From: an uncultured Burkholderiaceae bacterium
GTDB lineage: Bacteria; Pseudomonadota; Gammaproteobacteria; Burkholderiales; Burkholderiaceae_C
Reading direction: 5' to 3'
Length of the DNA stretch: 20,689 nucleotides
Assembly (NCBI GenBank): GCA_938022295.1
Contig: CALIDR010000118.1
Coordinates: 1-20,689 of the forward strand
The translations under genes and the position numbers were made by a program. Below are positions 1 to 7,647 of this stretch, in pieces. Every line of letters begins with the position of its first letter. Within the stretch, counting starts at the first letter, position 1. The notes under the pieces were generated by a model. It did not search any database. It saw only the letters and a list, made by a program, of their open reading frames with translations, and was not told the origin of the DNA.

Positions 1-1
1 C

Positions 2-736
2 GCGAGCATCGACGAGGTGTTCCGCACCACCACCGCCGGTGCCGCCGACTTCGGTGTCGTGCCGGTCGAGAACTCGACCGAGGGCGTCGTCGCGCGCTCG
101 CTGGACCTGTTCCTGACCACGCCGCTGTTCATCATCGGCGAGACGAGCCTCAACGTGCGCCACAACCTGCTGCGGCGGGAGAACGGCCTGGAGGGCATCG
201 TGGCCGTGTGCGCGCACCCGCAGGCGCTCGCGCAGTGCCACGGCTGGCTGTCGAACCACCTGCCGTCGGTCGAGCGGCGGCCGGTGGCCAGCAATGCCGA
301 AGGGGCGCGGCTGGCGGCGCAGGATGCGGCGCTGGCCGCCATCGCGAGCGAGCGCGCGGCCAGCGAATGGGGCCTGCACGTGGTCGCCCCGGCGATCCAG
401 GACGACGCCCACAACCGCACGCGGTTCGCGATCGTCACCCACCCCGACCGCCACCCGGCGCCGCGCGCGTCGGGCCACGACTGCACGAGCCTCGTCGTCT
501 CGGTGGCCAACCGGCCCGGCGCGGTGCACGACATGCTGGTGCCGCTGAAGGCGCACGGGGTGTCGATGACGCGCTTCGAATCGCGCCCGGCGCGCTCGGG
601 GCAGTGGGAGTACTACTTCTACATCGACCTCCAGGGCCACCCCGACGAGCCGCACGTCGACGCCGCGCTGAAGGCCCTGCGCGCCGAGTGCGCGTTCTTC
701 AAGCTGCTCGGCACGTACCCGCTCGACGTGCACTGA
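2..736 (+). CDS. pheA: Prephenate dehydratase / P-protein, C-terminal part (5' end outside window)
   Basis: Converts prephenate to phenylpyruvate in phenylalanine synthesis, in the cytoplasm. The frame is open from the first bases, so the gene is cut by the window edge; 244 residues are visible. They show the dehydratase signature around VPVENSTEGVV, the NRTRF motif that carries the catalytic threonine in this family, and then a regulatory ACT domain (from about SLVVSVANRPGA to the end) with the ESRP motif that binds phenylalanine for feedback inhibition. In this lineage the missing N-terminus normally carries a chorismate mutase domain, but that cannot be seen here. The stop codon TGA shares its last base with the ATG of tyrA, so the two genes are probably translationally coupled. 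Confidence 0.95.
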   Translation, partial: ASIDEVFRTTTAGAADFGVVPVENSTEGVVARSLDLFLTTPLFIIGETSLNVRHNLLRRENGLEGIVAVCAHPQALAQCHGWLSNHLPSVERRPVASNAEGARLAAQDAALAAIASERAASEWGLHVVAPAIQDDAHNRTRFAIVTHPDRHPAPRASGHDCTSLVVSVANRPGAVHDMLVPLKAHGVSMTRFESRPARSGQWEYYFYIDLQGHPDEPHVDAALKALRAECAFFKLLGTYPLDVH

Positions 737-1620
737 TGTTCCGGCAACTGGGCGTCATCGGTTGCGGCCTGATGGGCGGCTCGTTCGCGCTGGCGCTGCG
801 CCGCGCCGGGCTCGTCAAGCGCATCGTCGGCTACAGCAAGTCGCCGACGACGACCGAGATCGCGCGCCGGCTCGGCGTGATCGACGTCGCCGCCGAGTCG
901 GCGCTGCTGGCGGTCTCCGGCTCCGACATCGTGCTGCTCGCGGTGCCGGTGGCGGCCACCGAGACGACGCTGCGCGCGATCCGCCACCTCGTCGAGCCCG
1001 AGCTGCTGGTGATGGACGTCGGCTCGACGAAGCGCGACGTCGTCGACGCCGCGCGGCGCGCGCTGCGCGAGCGGGTGGCGTCGTTCGTGCCGGCGCACCC
1101 GATCGCGGGCAAGGAAGTGGCGGGGATCCAGCATGCCGACGCCCAGCTGTACGCCGGCCGGCCGGTCATCCTCACCCCGTTGCCGCAGACCTCGCCCGAG
1201 CTGGTGCGCAAGGCCACCGACGTCTGGTCGGCGATCGGCGCCCAGGTGCTGAAGATGACGGCCGAGAACCACGACGCCGCGTTCGCCGCCGTCAGCCATT
1301 TGCCGCACCTGCTCGCGTTCGCCTACTTCCACGCCGTCTCGCGCCAGCCGGCGGGGGCGGACTACCTCTCGCTCGCCGGGCCGGGGTTCCGCGACTTCAC
1401 GCGCATCGCGGCCAGCGACCCGGCGGTGTGGCGAGACATCCTGGTCGCCAACCGGCACGAGATCCTGAAGCAGTCGCAGCGCTTCCGCCACGCGCTGGAC
1501 GCCTTCGAGCACGTCATGCGCTCGGGCAACGCCGAAGCGCTCGAGGACCTGATCCGCGGCGCTTCCGAGGGCCGCGCGAACTGGCAGATGGGCGCCACGC
1601 CGCGTTCGTCCGGGCGCTGA
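736..1620 (+). CDS. tyrA: Prephenate dehydrogenase
   Basis: Oxidative decarboxylation of prephenate to 4-hydroxyphenylpyruvate with NAD(P)+, the tyrosine branch after chorismate. The 294-residue product begins with a Rossmann nucleotide-binding motif (G9-x-G11-x-x-G14). It also has DVGSTK at 94-99, the conserved HPIAGKE at 121-127 and SHLPH at 187-191, which contribute to prephenate binding and catalysis in the family, and GPGFRDFTRIA at 215-225. The length fits the monofunctional dehydrogenase without chorismate mutase or ACT domain. The ATG overlaps the pheA stop by one base (TGATG) and has no clear Shine-Dalgarno, which favours coupling. A much longer open frame upstream in the same frame is a shadow of pheA and was not used. 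Confidence 0.95.
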   Translation: MFRQLGVIGCGLMGGSFALALRRAGLVKRIVGYSKSPTTTEIARRLGVIDVAAESALLAVSGSDIVLLAVPVAATETTLRAIRHLVEPELLVMDVGSTKRDVVDAARRALRERVASFVPAHPIAGKEVAGIQHADAQLYAGRPVILTPLPQTSPELVRKATDVWSAIGAQVLKMTAENHDAAFAAVSHLPHLLAFAYFHAVSRQPAGADYLSLAGPGFRDFTRIAASDPAVWRDILVANRHEILKQSQRFRHALDAFEHVMRSGNAEALEDLIRGASEGRANWQMGATPRSSGR

Positions 1621-1648
1621 GCACGGCCGCGCGCCGCCGCACCACGCG

Positions 1649-3664
1649 ATGTACGCGATCCCGTTCCTCGACCTGCCGCCGCTGACCGGCGCCGCCGGCA
1701 CGGTGCGCCTGCCGGGCTCGAAGAGCATCTCCAACCGGGTGCTGCTGCTCGCGGGCCTCGGCGCGGGCACGACCACCGTCCACGGCCTGCTCGACTCGGA
1801 CGACACCGCGGTGATGCTCGACGCGCTGCGCGCGCTCGGCTGCACCGTCGATCGCGAGGGCGGCGTGACGCGCGTCGGTGGCCTGGGCGGCCGGCTCGCC
1901 GTGCACGAAGCGCGCCTCTTTCTCGGCAACGCCGGCACCGCGATGCGCCCGCTCGCGGCGGCGCTCGCCGTGCTCGCCGCGCGCCAGGGCGGGCGCTTCG
2001 AGCTCGCGGGCGTGCCCCGCATGCACGAGCGGCCGATCGGCGACCTCGTCGACGCCCTGCGCCCGCTCGGCTGCGACGTCCGCTACCTCGGCAGCGAGGG
2101 CTTCCCGCCGCTCGCGGTGGCCGGCGCGGCGGGCGGGCGCCTGGCCACCGACGCCCCGATCCGCGTGCGCGGCGACGTCTCGAGCCAGTTCCTGAGCGCG
2201 CTGCTGCTGGCGCTGCCGCTGGCCGCCGACGCCGCCGACGTGGTCGTCGAAGTCGTCGGCGAGCTGATCTCCAAGCCCTACGTCGAGATCACGCTGAACC
2301 TGCTCGCACGCTTCGGCATCGCGGTGCGGCGTGAGGGCTGGCAGCGCTTCACGATCCCCGCCGGCAGCTTCTACCGCACGCCGGGCGAGATCTGGGTCGA
2401 GGGCGACGCCTCGTCGGCGTCGTACTTCGTCGCCCTCGGCGCCATTGCCGCCACCGCCGACCCCGTCGTCGTCGAGGGCGTGGGCAGCGACTCGATCCAG
2501 GGCGACCTGCGCTTCGTCGACGCCGCTGTGGCGATGGGAGCCGACGTCGTCACCGAACCCGGCCGCGTCGTGGTGCGGCGCGGCGCCTGGCCGCTCAGGG
2601 CGATCACGCTCGACGCCAACCACATCCCCGACGCGGCGATGACGCTCGCCGTGATGGCGCTCTACGCCGACGGGCCGTCGACGATCGCCAACATCGCCAG
2701 CTGGCGCGTAAAGGAAACGGACCGCATCGCCGCGCTGGCCGCCGAGCTCGGCAAGCTCGGCGCCGCCGTGGAGGCCGGCGCCGACTTCATCCGCGTCACG
2801 CCGCCGCGCCAGTGGCGCGCCGCGGCGATCCACACCTACGACGACCACCGGATGGCGATGTGCCTGTCGCTGGCCGCGTTCAACCCGCTGGCCGGCGCCA
2901 CGCCGCCGGTGCCGGTGCGCATCCTCGAGCCGCGCTGCGTCGGCAAAACGTTCCCCGACTACTTCGAGGCGCTGTTCGCGCTCGCGCGCACCGAGCCGGC
3001 GCACGTGCCGGTGATCACGATCGACGGCCCGACCGCCTCCGGCAAGGGGACGCTGGCCACCGCGGTCGCCGCCGCGCTCGGCTACCACAAGCTCGACTCG
3101 GGCTCGCTGTACCGCGCGCTCGCGCTGGCGGCGATGCGCCGGCAGGTCGACACCTCCAGCGGCGAAGCGCTCGCGGCCCTGGCGCGCCGGCTCGACCTGC
3201 GGTTCGACGGCGACCGGCTGTGGCTCGACGGCACCGAGGTCAGCGCCGAGCTGCGGCTCGAGGTCGTCGGCTCGACGGCATCGCGCATCTCGGCGCTGCC
3301 CGAGGTGCGCCAGGCGCTGCACGACCTGCAGCTCGCGTTCCGCCGCCCGCCGGGCCTGGTGGCCGACGGGCGGGACATGGGCACCGTCGTCTTCCCCGAC
3401 GCCGCGCTGAAGGTCTTCCTGACCGCCAGCGCCGCCCGGCGCGCCGAGCGCCGCCACCGGCAGCTCGCCGAAAAGGGCATTGCTGCTAGAATCGAAGACC
3501 TTCGAGCGGACCTCGAGGCGCGCGACGAGCGGGATCGCAACCGCAGCGTCGCCCCCCTGAAGCCCGCCGAGGACGCGATGCTGCTCGACAACTCGGCACT
3601 CGGCGTGGACCAGTCGGTCGCGCAGGTGCTGGCCTGGTGGGCGCAGCGCAGGCCGTTCGGCTGA
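1649..3664 (+). CDS. aroA-cmk: Fused 3-phosphoshikimate 1-carboxyvinyltransferase (EPSP synthase) and cytidylate kinase
   Basis: A single 671-residue frame joins two enzymes. Residues 1 to about 445 are class I EPSP synthase, which adds enolpyruvate to shikimate-3-phosphate: LPGSKSISNR at 21-30, GNAGTAMRPL at 93-102, RVKETDR at 353-359, YDDHRMA at 397-403 and CVGKTFPDYFE at 430-440. After a short linker (about 446-452), residues 453 to 668 are CMP kinase, which phosphorylates CMP and dCMP: P-loop GPTASGKGT at 460-468, DGRDMGTVVFPDA at 573-585 and LDNS at 646-649. All expected motifs of both enzymes are present, so both halves are probably active. In most bacteria these are separate adjacent genes; the fused form is, as I recall, annotated in other Burkholderiales. 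It follows tyrA by 28 nt. A promoter-like element inside the kinase part may serve rpsA. Confidence 0.95.
   Translation: MYAIPFLDLPPLTGAAGTVRLPGSKSISNRVLLLAGLGAGTTTVHGLLDSDDTAVMLDALRALGCTVDREGGVTRVGGLGGRLAVHEARLFLGNAGTAMRPLAAALAVLAARQGGRFELAGVPRMHERPIGDLVDALRPLGCDVRYLGSEGFPPLAVAGAAGGRLATDAPIRVRGDVSSQFLSALLLALPLAADAADVVVEVVGELISKPYVEITLNLLARFGIAVRREGWQRFTIPAGSFYRTPGEIWVEGDASSASYFVALGAIAATADPVVVEGVGSDSIQGDLRFVDAAVAMGADVVTEPGRVVVRRGAWPLRAITLDANHIPDAAMTLAVMALYADGPSTIANIASWRVKETDRIAALAAELGKLGAAVEAGADFIRVTPPRQWRAAAIHTYDDHRMAMCLSLAAFNPLAGATPPVPVRILEPRCVGKTFPDYFEALFALARTEPAHVPVITIDGPTASGKGTLATAVAAALGYHKLDSGSLYRALALAAMRRQVDTSSGEALAALARRLDLRFDGDRLWLDGTEVSAELRLEVVGSTASRISALPEVRQALHDLQLAFRRPPGLVADGRDMGTVVFPDAALKVFLTASAARRAERRHRQLAEKGIAARIEDLRADLEARDERDRNRSVAPLKPAEDAMLLDNSALGVDQSVAQVLAWWAQRRPFG
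3484..3492 (+). promoter_or_regulatory. Candidate extended -10 promoter for rpsA inside the cmk part
   Basis: TGCTAGAAT has the TGn extension plus a -10 hexamer (TAGAAT, 5/6 to consensus) in an otherwise very GC-rich coding stretch. No convincing -35 is seen at 16-18 bp upstream, which extended -10 promoters can tolerate. It lies about 350 nt before the rpsA start codon. In Escherichia coli, too, rpsA transcription begins in part from within or near cmk, as far as I recall. It could be a chance match within the kinase codons. Confidence 0.4.
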
Positions 3665-3840
3665 AGCGAATCGCCCCGACGACGCGTCGGGCGGCCGCCG
3701 CCGGCGGCCACCGGTCCGGTGGTTCCCCTGCCGCGTCGTCCGACGCACCGAGCCGCCGGGATTGTCAACCCCAACCCGCAACCCCGGTTGCAGCCACCGC
3801 CGGCCCGCCGCATCCGCCCCGCCGGCCCTCAGGAAACCGA
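3665..3840 (+). promoter_or_regulatory. Structured rpsA leader with three or four stem-loops
   Basis: The 176 nt between cmk and rpsA contain a row of perfect short hairpins: 3675-3691 (7-bp stem, loop ACG), 3693-3709 (7-bp stem, loop GCC), 3708-3722 (6-bp stem, loop GTC; it shares two bases with the previous one, so the two compete) and 3778-3791 (5-6 bp). The start codon is preceded by AGGAAA at 3831-3836, a modest ribosome binding site. In Escherichia coli, S1 represses its own translation through a folded rpsA leader with a weak Shine-Dalgarno. The same logic is inferred here from position and folding, not from sequence similarity. Confidence 0.5.
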
Positions 3841-5556
3841 ATGTCCCAGACCCAGACCGCCACCGCCGCCGGCGGCGAATCGTTCGCCGCCCTGTTCGAG
3901 GAGAGCCTGCGCAAGCGCGACATGCGCGCCGGCGAAGTCATCTCGGCCGAGGTGGTGCGCATCGAGCACAACTACGTCGTCGTCAACGCCGGCCTGAAGT
4001 CCGAGGCCTACATCCCGATCGACGAATTCAAGAACGACCAGGGCGAAGTCGAGGTCCAGGTCGGCGACTTCGTCGCGGTGGCGATCGACGCCCTCGAGAA
4101 CGGCTACGGCGACACCATCCTCTCGCGCGACAAGGCCAAGCGCCTGGCGTCGTGGATGGCGCTCGAGAACGCGCTCGAGTCGGGCGACTTCGTCACCGGC
4201 ACCGTCAACGGCAAGGTCAAGGGGGGGCTGACGGTGCTCGTCAACGGCATCCGCGCCTTCCTGCCCGGCTCGCTGCTCGACACCCGCCCGGTCAAGGACG
4301 TCTCGCCGTTCGAAGGCAAGACGATGGAATTCAAGGTCATCAAGCTCGACCGCAAGCGCAACAACGTCGTGCTGTCGCGCCGCGCCGTCGTCGAGGCGTC
4401 GATGGGCGAGGAGCGCGCCAAGCTGCTCGAGACGCTGCGCGAGGGCGCGATCGTGCACGGCGTGGTCAAGAACATCACCGAGTACGGCGCCTTCGTCGAC
4501 CTCGGTGGCATCGACGGCCTGCTGCACATCACCGACATGGCCTGGCGCCGCGTGCGCCACCCGACCGAGGTCGTGCAGGTCGGCCAGGAGCTCACCGCCA
4601 AGGTGCTGAAGTTCGATGCCGAGAAGAACCGCGTCAGCCTGGGCCTGAAGCAGCTCGGCGACGACCCGTGGCTCGGCGTCGCGCGCCGCTACCCCACCGG
4701 CACGCGCCTGTTCGGCAAGGTCACCAACATCGCCGACTACGGCGCCTTCGTCGAGATCGAGCCCGGCATCGAGGGCCTGGTCCACGTCTCGGAGATGGAC
4801 TGGACGAACAAGAACGTCGCGCCGAGCAAGGTCGTCTCGCTCGGCGACGAGGTCGAGGTGATGGTGCTCGAGATCGACGAGGACAAGCGCCGCATCAGCC
4901 TCGGCATGAAGCAGTGCAAGCCCAACCCCTGGGAGGAGTTCGCCGCCAACGTCAAGCGTGGCGACCGCGTCAAGGGCCCGATCAAGTCGATCACCGACTT
5001 CGGCGTCTTCGTCGGCCTGGCCGCCGGCATCGACGGGCTGGTGCACCTGTCAGACCTGAGCTGGCACGAGCCCGGCGAGGTCGCGGTGCGCAACTACCGC
5101 AAGGGCCAGGAGGTCGAGGCGGTCGTGCTCGGCGTCGACGTCGAGCGCGAGCGCATCAGCCTGGGCATCAAGCAGCTCGACGGCGATCCGTTCGCGACCT
5201 ACACGACGATGAACGACCGCGGCGCGATCGTCACCGGCAAGGTCAAGAGCGTCGACGCCCGCGGCGCCGAGATCCAGCTCACGCCCGACGTCACCGGGTA
5301 CCTGCGCGCCAGCGAGATCAGCCGCGACCGCGTCGAGGACGCGCGCAACGTGCTGAAGGAAGGCGACGAGGTCACGGCGATGATCGTCAACGTCGACCGC
5401 AAGACGCGCTCGATCCAGCTGTCGATCAAGGCCAAGGACACCGCCGACCAGCAGGAGGCGATGCAGCGCCTGGCGCAGACCAACGAGCGCGAGACGGCCG
5501 GCACGACGAGCCTTGGGGCGCTGCTGCGCGCCAAGCTCGACACCCGCAACGAGTGA
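3841..5556 (+). CDS. rpsA: 30S ribosomal protein S1
   Basis: The largest protein of the small subunit; it binds mRNA upstream of the start codon and helps initiation on structured or weak-SD messages. The 571-residue product has the six S1 (OB-fold) repeats of proteobacterial S1, beginning at about residues 31, 115, 200, 287, 374 and 461. The middle repeats are recognisable by ITEYGAFVDLGGIDGLLH, IADYGAFVEIEPGIEGLVH and ITDFGVFVGLAAGIDGLVH; the N-terminal two, which bind the ribosome, are more divergent, as expected. The ATG after AGGAAA matches the family start; the open frame extends upstream, but that part is leader. Many genes in this window have poor ribosome binding sites, which would make them S1-dependent. 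Confidence 0.97.
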   Translation: MSQTQTATAAGGESFAALFEESLRKRDMRAGEVISAEVVRIEHNYVVVNAGLKSEAYIPIDEFKNDQGEVEVQVGDFVAVAIDALENGYGDTILSRDKAKRLASWMALENALESGDFVTGTVNGKVKGGLTVLVNGIRAFLPGSLLDTRPVKDVSPFEGKTMEFKVIKLDRKRNNVVLSRRAVVEASMGEERAKLLETLREGAIVHGVVKNITEYGAFVDLGGIDGLLHITDMAWRRVRHPTEVVQVGQELTAKVLKFDAEKNRVSLGLKQLGDDPWLGVARRYPTGTRLFGKVTNIADYGAFVEIEPGIEGLVHVSEMDWTNKNVAPSKVVSLGDEVEVMVLEIDEDKRRISLGMKQCKPNPWEEFAANVKRGDRVKGPIKSITDFGVFVGLAAGIDGLVHLSDLSWHEPGEVAVRNYRKGQEVEAVVLGVDVERERISLGIKQLDGDPFATYTTMNDRGAIVTGKVKSVDARGAEIQLTPDVTGYLRASEISRDRVEDARNVLKEGDEVTAMIVNVDRKTRSIQLSIKAKDTADQQEAMQRLAQTNERETAGTTSLGALLRAKLDTRNE

Positions 5557-5571
5557 CCCGCGCGACCGTGC

Positions 5572-5596
5572 GCCCGCCGGCTCGCCGCCGGCGGGC
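5572..5596 (+). terminator. GC-rich hairpin between rpsA and ihfB
   Basis: A perfect 10-bp stem (5572-5581 with 5587-5596) around the 5-nt loop TCGCC begins 15 nt after the rpsA stop. No run of T follows, so it is not a classical intrinsic terminator. It could reduce read-through into ihfB or protect the 3' end of the abundant rpsA message. The structure is read directly; the role is inferred. Confidence 0.45.
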
Positions 5597-5625
5597 GGCG
5601 TCGCGCCTTCGGCTGCCCCCCGACG

Positions 5626-5943
5626 ATGACGCGCAGTGACCTCGTCGCCGCACTGGCCGAGCGGTTCGGCCAGCTGACGCAGCGCGACACCGAATTCGCC
5701 GTCAAGACGATCCTCGACGCGATGACCGACGCGCTGGCGCGCGGCCACCGCATCGAGATCCGCGGCTTCGGCAGCTTCTCGATCAGCCGCCGCCCGCCGC
5801 GCGTCGGGCGCAACCCGCGCAGCGGCGAACAGGTGCCGATCCCCGAGAAGCTGGTGCCGCACTTCAAGGCCGGCAAGGCGCTGCGCGAGGCCGTCGACGC
5901 CCGGCTGCCCGCCGACGCGCCGCCGCCCGCCGCCGGCGACTGA
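5626..5943 (+). CDS. ihfB: Integration host factor subunit beta
   Basis: Nucleoid protein that pairs with IHF alpha (not in this window) to bind and sharply bend DNA in replication, recombination and sigma-54 promoters. The 105-residue product is of normal length for the HU/IHF family. It shows MTRSDLVAALAERF at the N-terminus, the dimer core, and the beta-arm region RGFGSFSISRRPPRVGRNPR followed by SGE and the C-terminal helix ending near KALREAVDAR. The rpsA-ihfB adjacency is the classic proteobacterial arrangement and supports IhfB rather than HU. The short Ala/Pro-rich end (residues about 95-105) is typical of high-GC relatives. It lies 69 nt after rpsA and 46 nt before lapA. Confidence 0.95.
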   Translation: MTRSDLVAALAERFGQLTQRDTEFAVKTILDAMTDALARGHRIEIRGFGSFSISRRPPRVGRNPRSGEQVPIPEKLVPHFKAGKALREAVDARLPADAPPPAAGD

Positions 5944-5951
5944 CGACACCG

Positions 5952-5980
5952 TCGGCGCTGCGCGTCGACGCTCCTAGAAT
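5952..5980 (+). promoter_or_regulatory. Candidate promoter for lapA with little or no 5' leader
   Basis: TAGAAT at 5975-5980 lies only 9 nt before the lapA ATG. At 17 bp upstream is TCGGCG (5952-5957), a poor -35. If TAGAAT is the -10, transcription would start at or just before the start codon, giving a leaderless or nearly leaderless message. The same TCGGCG-17 bp-CCTAGAATGC layout occurs in front of dnaE. lapA can also be reached by read-through from ihfB. Confidence 0.4.
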
Positions 5981-5989
5981 GCGGCGCCG

Positions 5990-6304
5990 ATGCGCGCCCT
6001 CGTCTGGCTCCTGCGAGCCCTCGTCTTCTTCACCCTGTTCGCGTTCGCGCTCAACAACCAGCAGGACGCCGTCGTGCGATGGTTCTTCGGCGTCGAGTGG
6101 CACGCGCCGATGGTGATCGTCGTGCTCGTCGCGTTCGGCGCCGGATGCGCGGTCGGCGTGCTGGCGATGGTGCCGGGCTGGTGGCGGCACCGCCGCGTCG
6201 CGCGTCGCGTCGAATCCGAAGGCGGCGGCTCGCCGGGTCCGATGCCGGCGCCGCTCGGCGCCGCGGCCGGCACCGCCGACCACCCGCCGCGCGACGGCCT
6301 GTGA
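5990..6304 (+). CDS. lapA: LapA-domain inner-membrane protein (lipopolysaccharide assembly protein A)
   Basis: A small 104-residue membrane protein with the LapA (DUF1049) layout: a first transmembrane segment at about residues 4-22, a short periplasmic loop containing NNQQDAVVRWFFGVEW, which is the typical family signature, and a second transmembrane segment at about 41-63. A basic cytoplasmic stretch (WWRHRRVARR) and a low-complexity Gly/Pro/Ala tail follow. LapA works with LapB in controlling lipopolysaccharide synthesis at the inner membrane. The start is the first ATG after a -10-like element; no Shine-Dalgarno is evident. lapB follows after 103 nt in which I see nothing distinctive. Confidence 0.88.
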   Translation: MRALVWLLRALVFFTLFAFALNNQQDAVVRWFFGVEWHAPMVIVVLVAFGAGCAVGVLAMVPGWWRHRRVARRVESEGGGSPGPMPAPLGAAAGTADHPPRDGL

Positions 6305-6407
6305 ACCCGGGCCGGCTTCGTTGATCCCCACCCCCGCCGCCGCGCACCCGACCGTGCCCGCACCGCGCCGCTGCCGGGGGCTGTCGCGGGCATCCGGCCC
6401 AGTGTGA

Positions 6408-7559
6408 ATGGACTTCGACCTGCAGTGGCTGCTGCTGGGCCTGCCGGTCGCGTTCGCGCTCGGCTGGCTGGCCTCGCGGCTCGAGGGCCGGCAGTGGCGG
6501 CGCGAGCAGCGCGACGCCCCGCGCGCCTACTTCAAGGGCCTGAACCTGCTGCTCAACGAACAGCAGGACAAGGCGATCGACGCCTTCATCGAGGCGGTCC
6601 AGCACGACCCTGACACGACCGAACTGCACTTCGCGCTCGGCAACCTGTTCCGCCGCCGCGGCGAGTTCGAGCGCGCGGTGCGCGTGCACCAGCACCTGCT
6701 GCAGCGCGGCGACCTGCCCGCTGCCGAACGCGACCGCGCGCAGTACGCGCTGGCGCAGGACTTCGCGAAGGCAGGCCTGTTCGACCGCGCCGAGCAGGCC
6801 TACCGCGCGCTCGACGGCACGCCGTTCGAGACCGAGGCGCGGCTGGCACTGCTCGCGCTGTACGAGCGCGCGCACGACTGGCGCGCCGCGGCCGAGGTCG
6901 CCATGCGCCTGGAGAAGAGCGGCACCGGATCGTTCGCCGGCCGCATCGCGCACCACTGGTGCGAGCTCGCGCTCGAGGCCGACGCCCGCGGCCAGCGCGA
7001 CGAGGCCGACGCGGCGCTGCAGCGCGCACGCGAGGCGGCGCCGCTCGCGCCGCGCCCGCTGCTGCTCGCCGCCCAGCGCCTGGCGCGTGGCGGCGACACG
7101 GCACGCGCGCTTGCCGCCTACCACGAGCTGGCACAGCGCCAGCCCGAAGCCTTCGACCTCGCGCTGCCCGACTACGTCAGCTGCGCCAGGTCCGCGGGCC
7201 AGAAGGCGGCGGCGCATGCGCGGCTGCTCGAGATGGCGCAGCAGCGCCCGACGCTGGACCTGCTGCGCGCGCTCGACGCGCTCGAGGAGAAGCCCTCGGC
7301 CGCCTCGGCGGCGCGCTGGGTCGAGTTGCTGCGCCGGCAGCCGACGCTGTCGGCGGCGCTGGCGGTGCTCGACGCCCCGCGCGAGACGTGGAGCGACGCC
7401 GCGGCCGCCGGCGTGCGCGAGGCCGTCGCGCTGGCGGCGCGGCCGCTGCAGCGCTACCGCTGCGCCGGCTGCGGCTTCCTCGGCCACCAGCACTTCTGGC
7501 AGTGCCCCAGCTGCCTCGGGTGGGACACGTTCCCGCTGCAGCGGCTGGAGGAGCTGTGA
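6408..7559 (+). CDS. lapB: Lipopolysaccharide assembly protein B (TPR protein with rubredoxin-type metal site)
   Basis: LapB (YciM) is anchored in the inner membrane and, in enterobacteria, delivers LpxC to the protease FtsH, setting the rate of lipid A synthesis. The 383-residue product has an N-terminal membrane anchor (about residues 5-23, LQWLLLGLPVAFALGWL), then a long series of tetratricopeptide repeats (for example AYFKGLNLLLNEQQDKAID, LHFALGNLFRRRGEFERAV and QYALAQDFAKAGLFDRAEQ). It ends in a zinc- or iron-binding knuckle, C352-x2-C355 and C366-x2-C369, the rubredoxin-like domain required for function in the family. Length and order match Escherichia coli LapB (389 residues). The start ATG follows a GTGTGA stretch without a good ribosome binding site. 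Confidence 0.95.
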   Translation: MDFDLQWLLLGLPVAFALGWLASRLEGRQWRREQRDAPRAYFKGLNLLLNEQQDKAIDAFIEAVQHDPDTTELHFALGNLFRRRGEFERAVRVHQHLLQRGDLPAAERDRAQYALAQDFAKAGLFDRAEQAYRALDGTPFETEARLALLALYERAHDWRAAAEVAMRLEKSGTGSFAGRIAHHWCELALEADARGQRDEADAALQRAREAAPLAPRPLLLAAQRLARGGDTARALAAYHELAQRQPEAFDLALPDYVSCARSAGQKAAAHARLLEMAQQRPTLDLLRALDALEEKPSAASAARWVELLRRQPTLSAALAVLDAPRETWSDAAAAGVREAVALAARPLQRYRCAGCGFLGHQHFWQCPSCLGWDTFPLQRLEEL

Positions 7560-7647
7560 GCGCCCCCACGGCCGCGCTGCGCCCCGCCCGGCCTCGGCGG
7601 AAGTCACGGCAACGCGGGGCGGCCGGGCGCCTGATGGCGAAGGCATC

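Noticed and set aside
1514..3781. A 755-codon minus-strand frame opposite aroA-cmk
   Set aside because: Low-complexity Arg/Ala/Gly/Val translation typical of the antisense of a GC-rich gene, and the plus strand encodes two clear enzymes.
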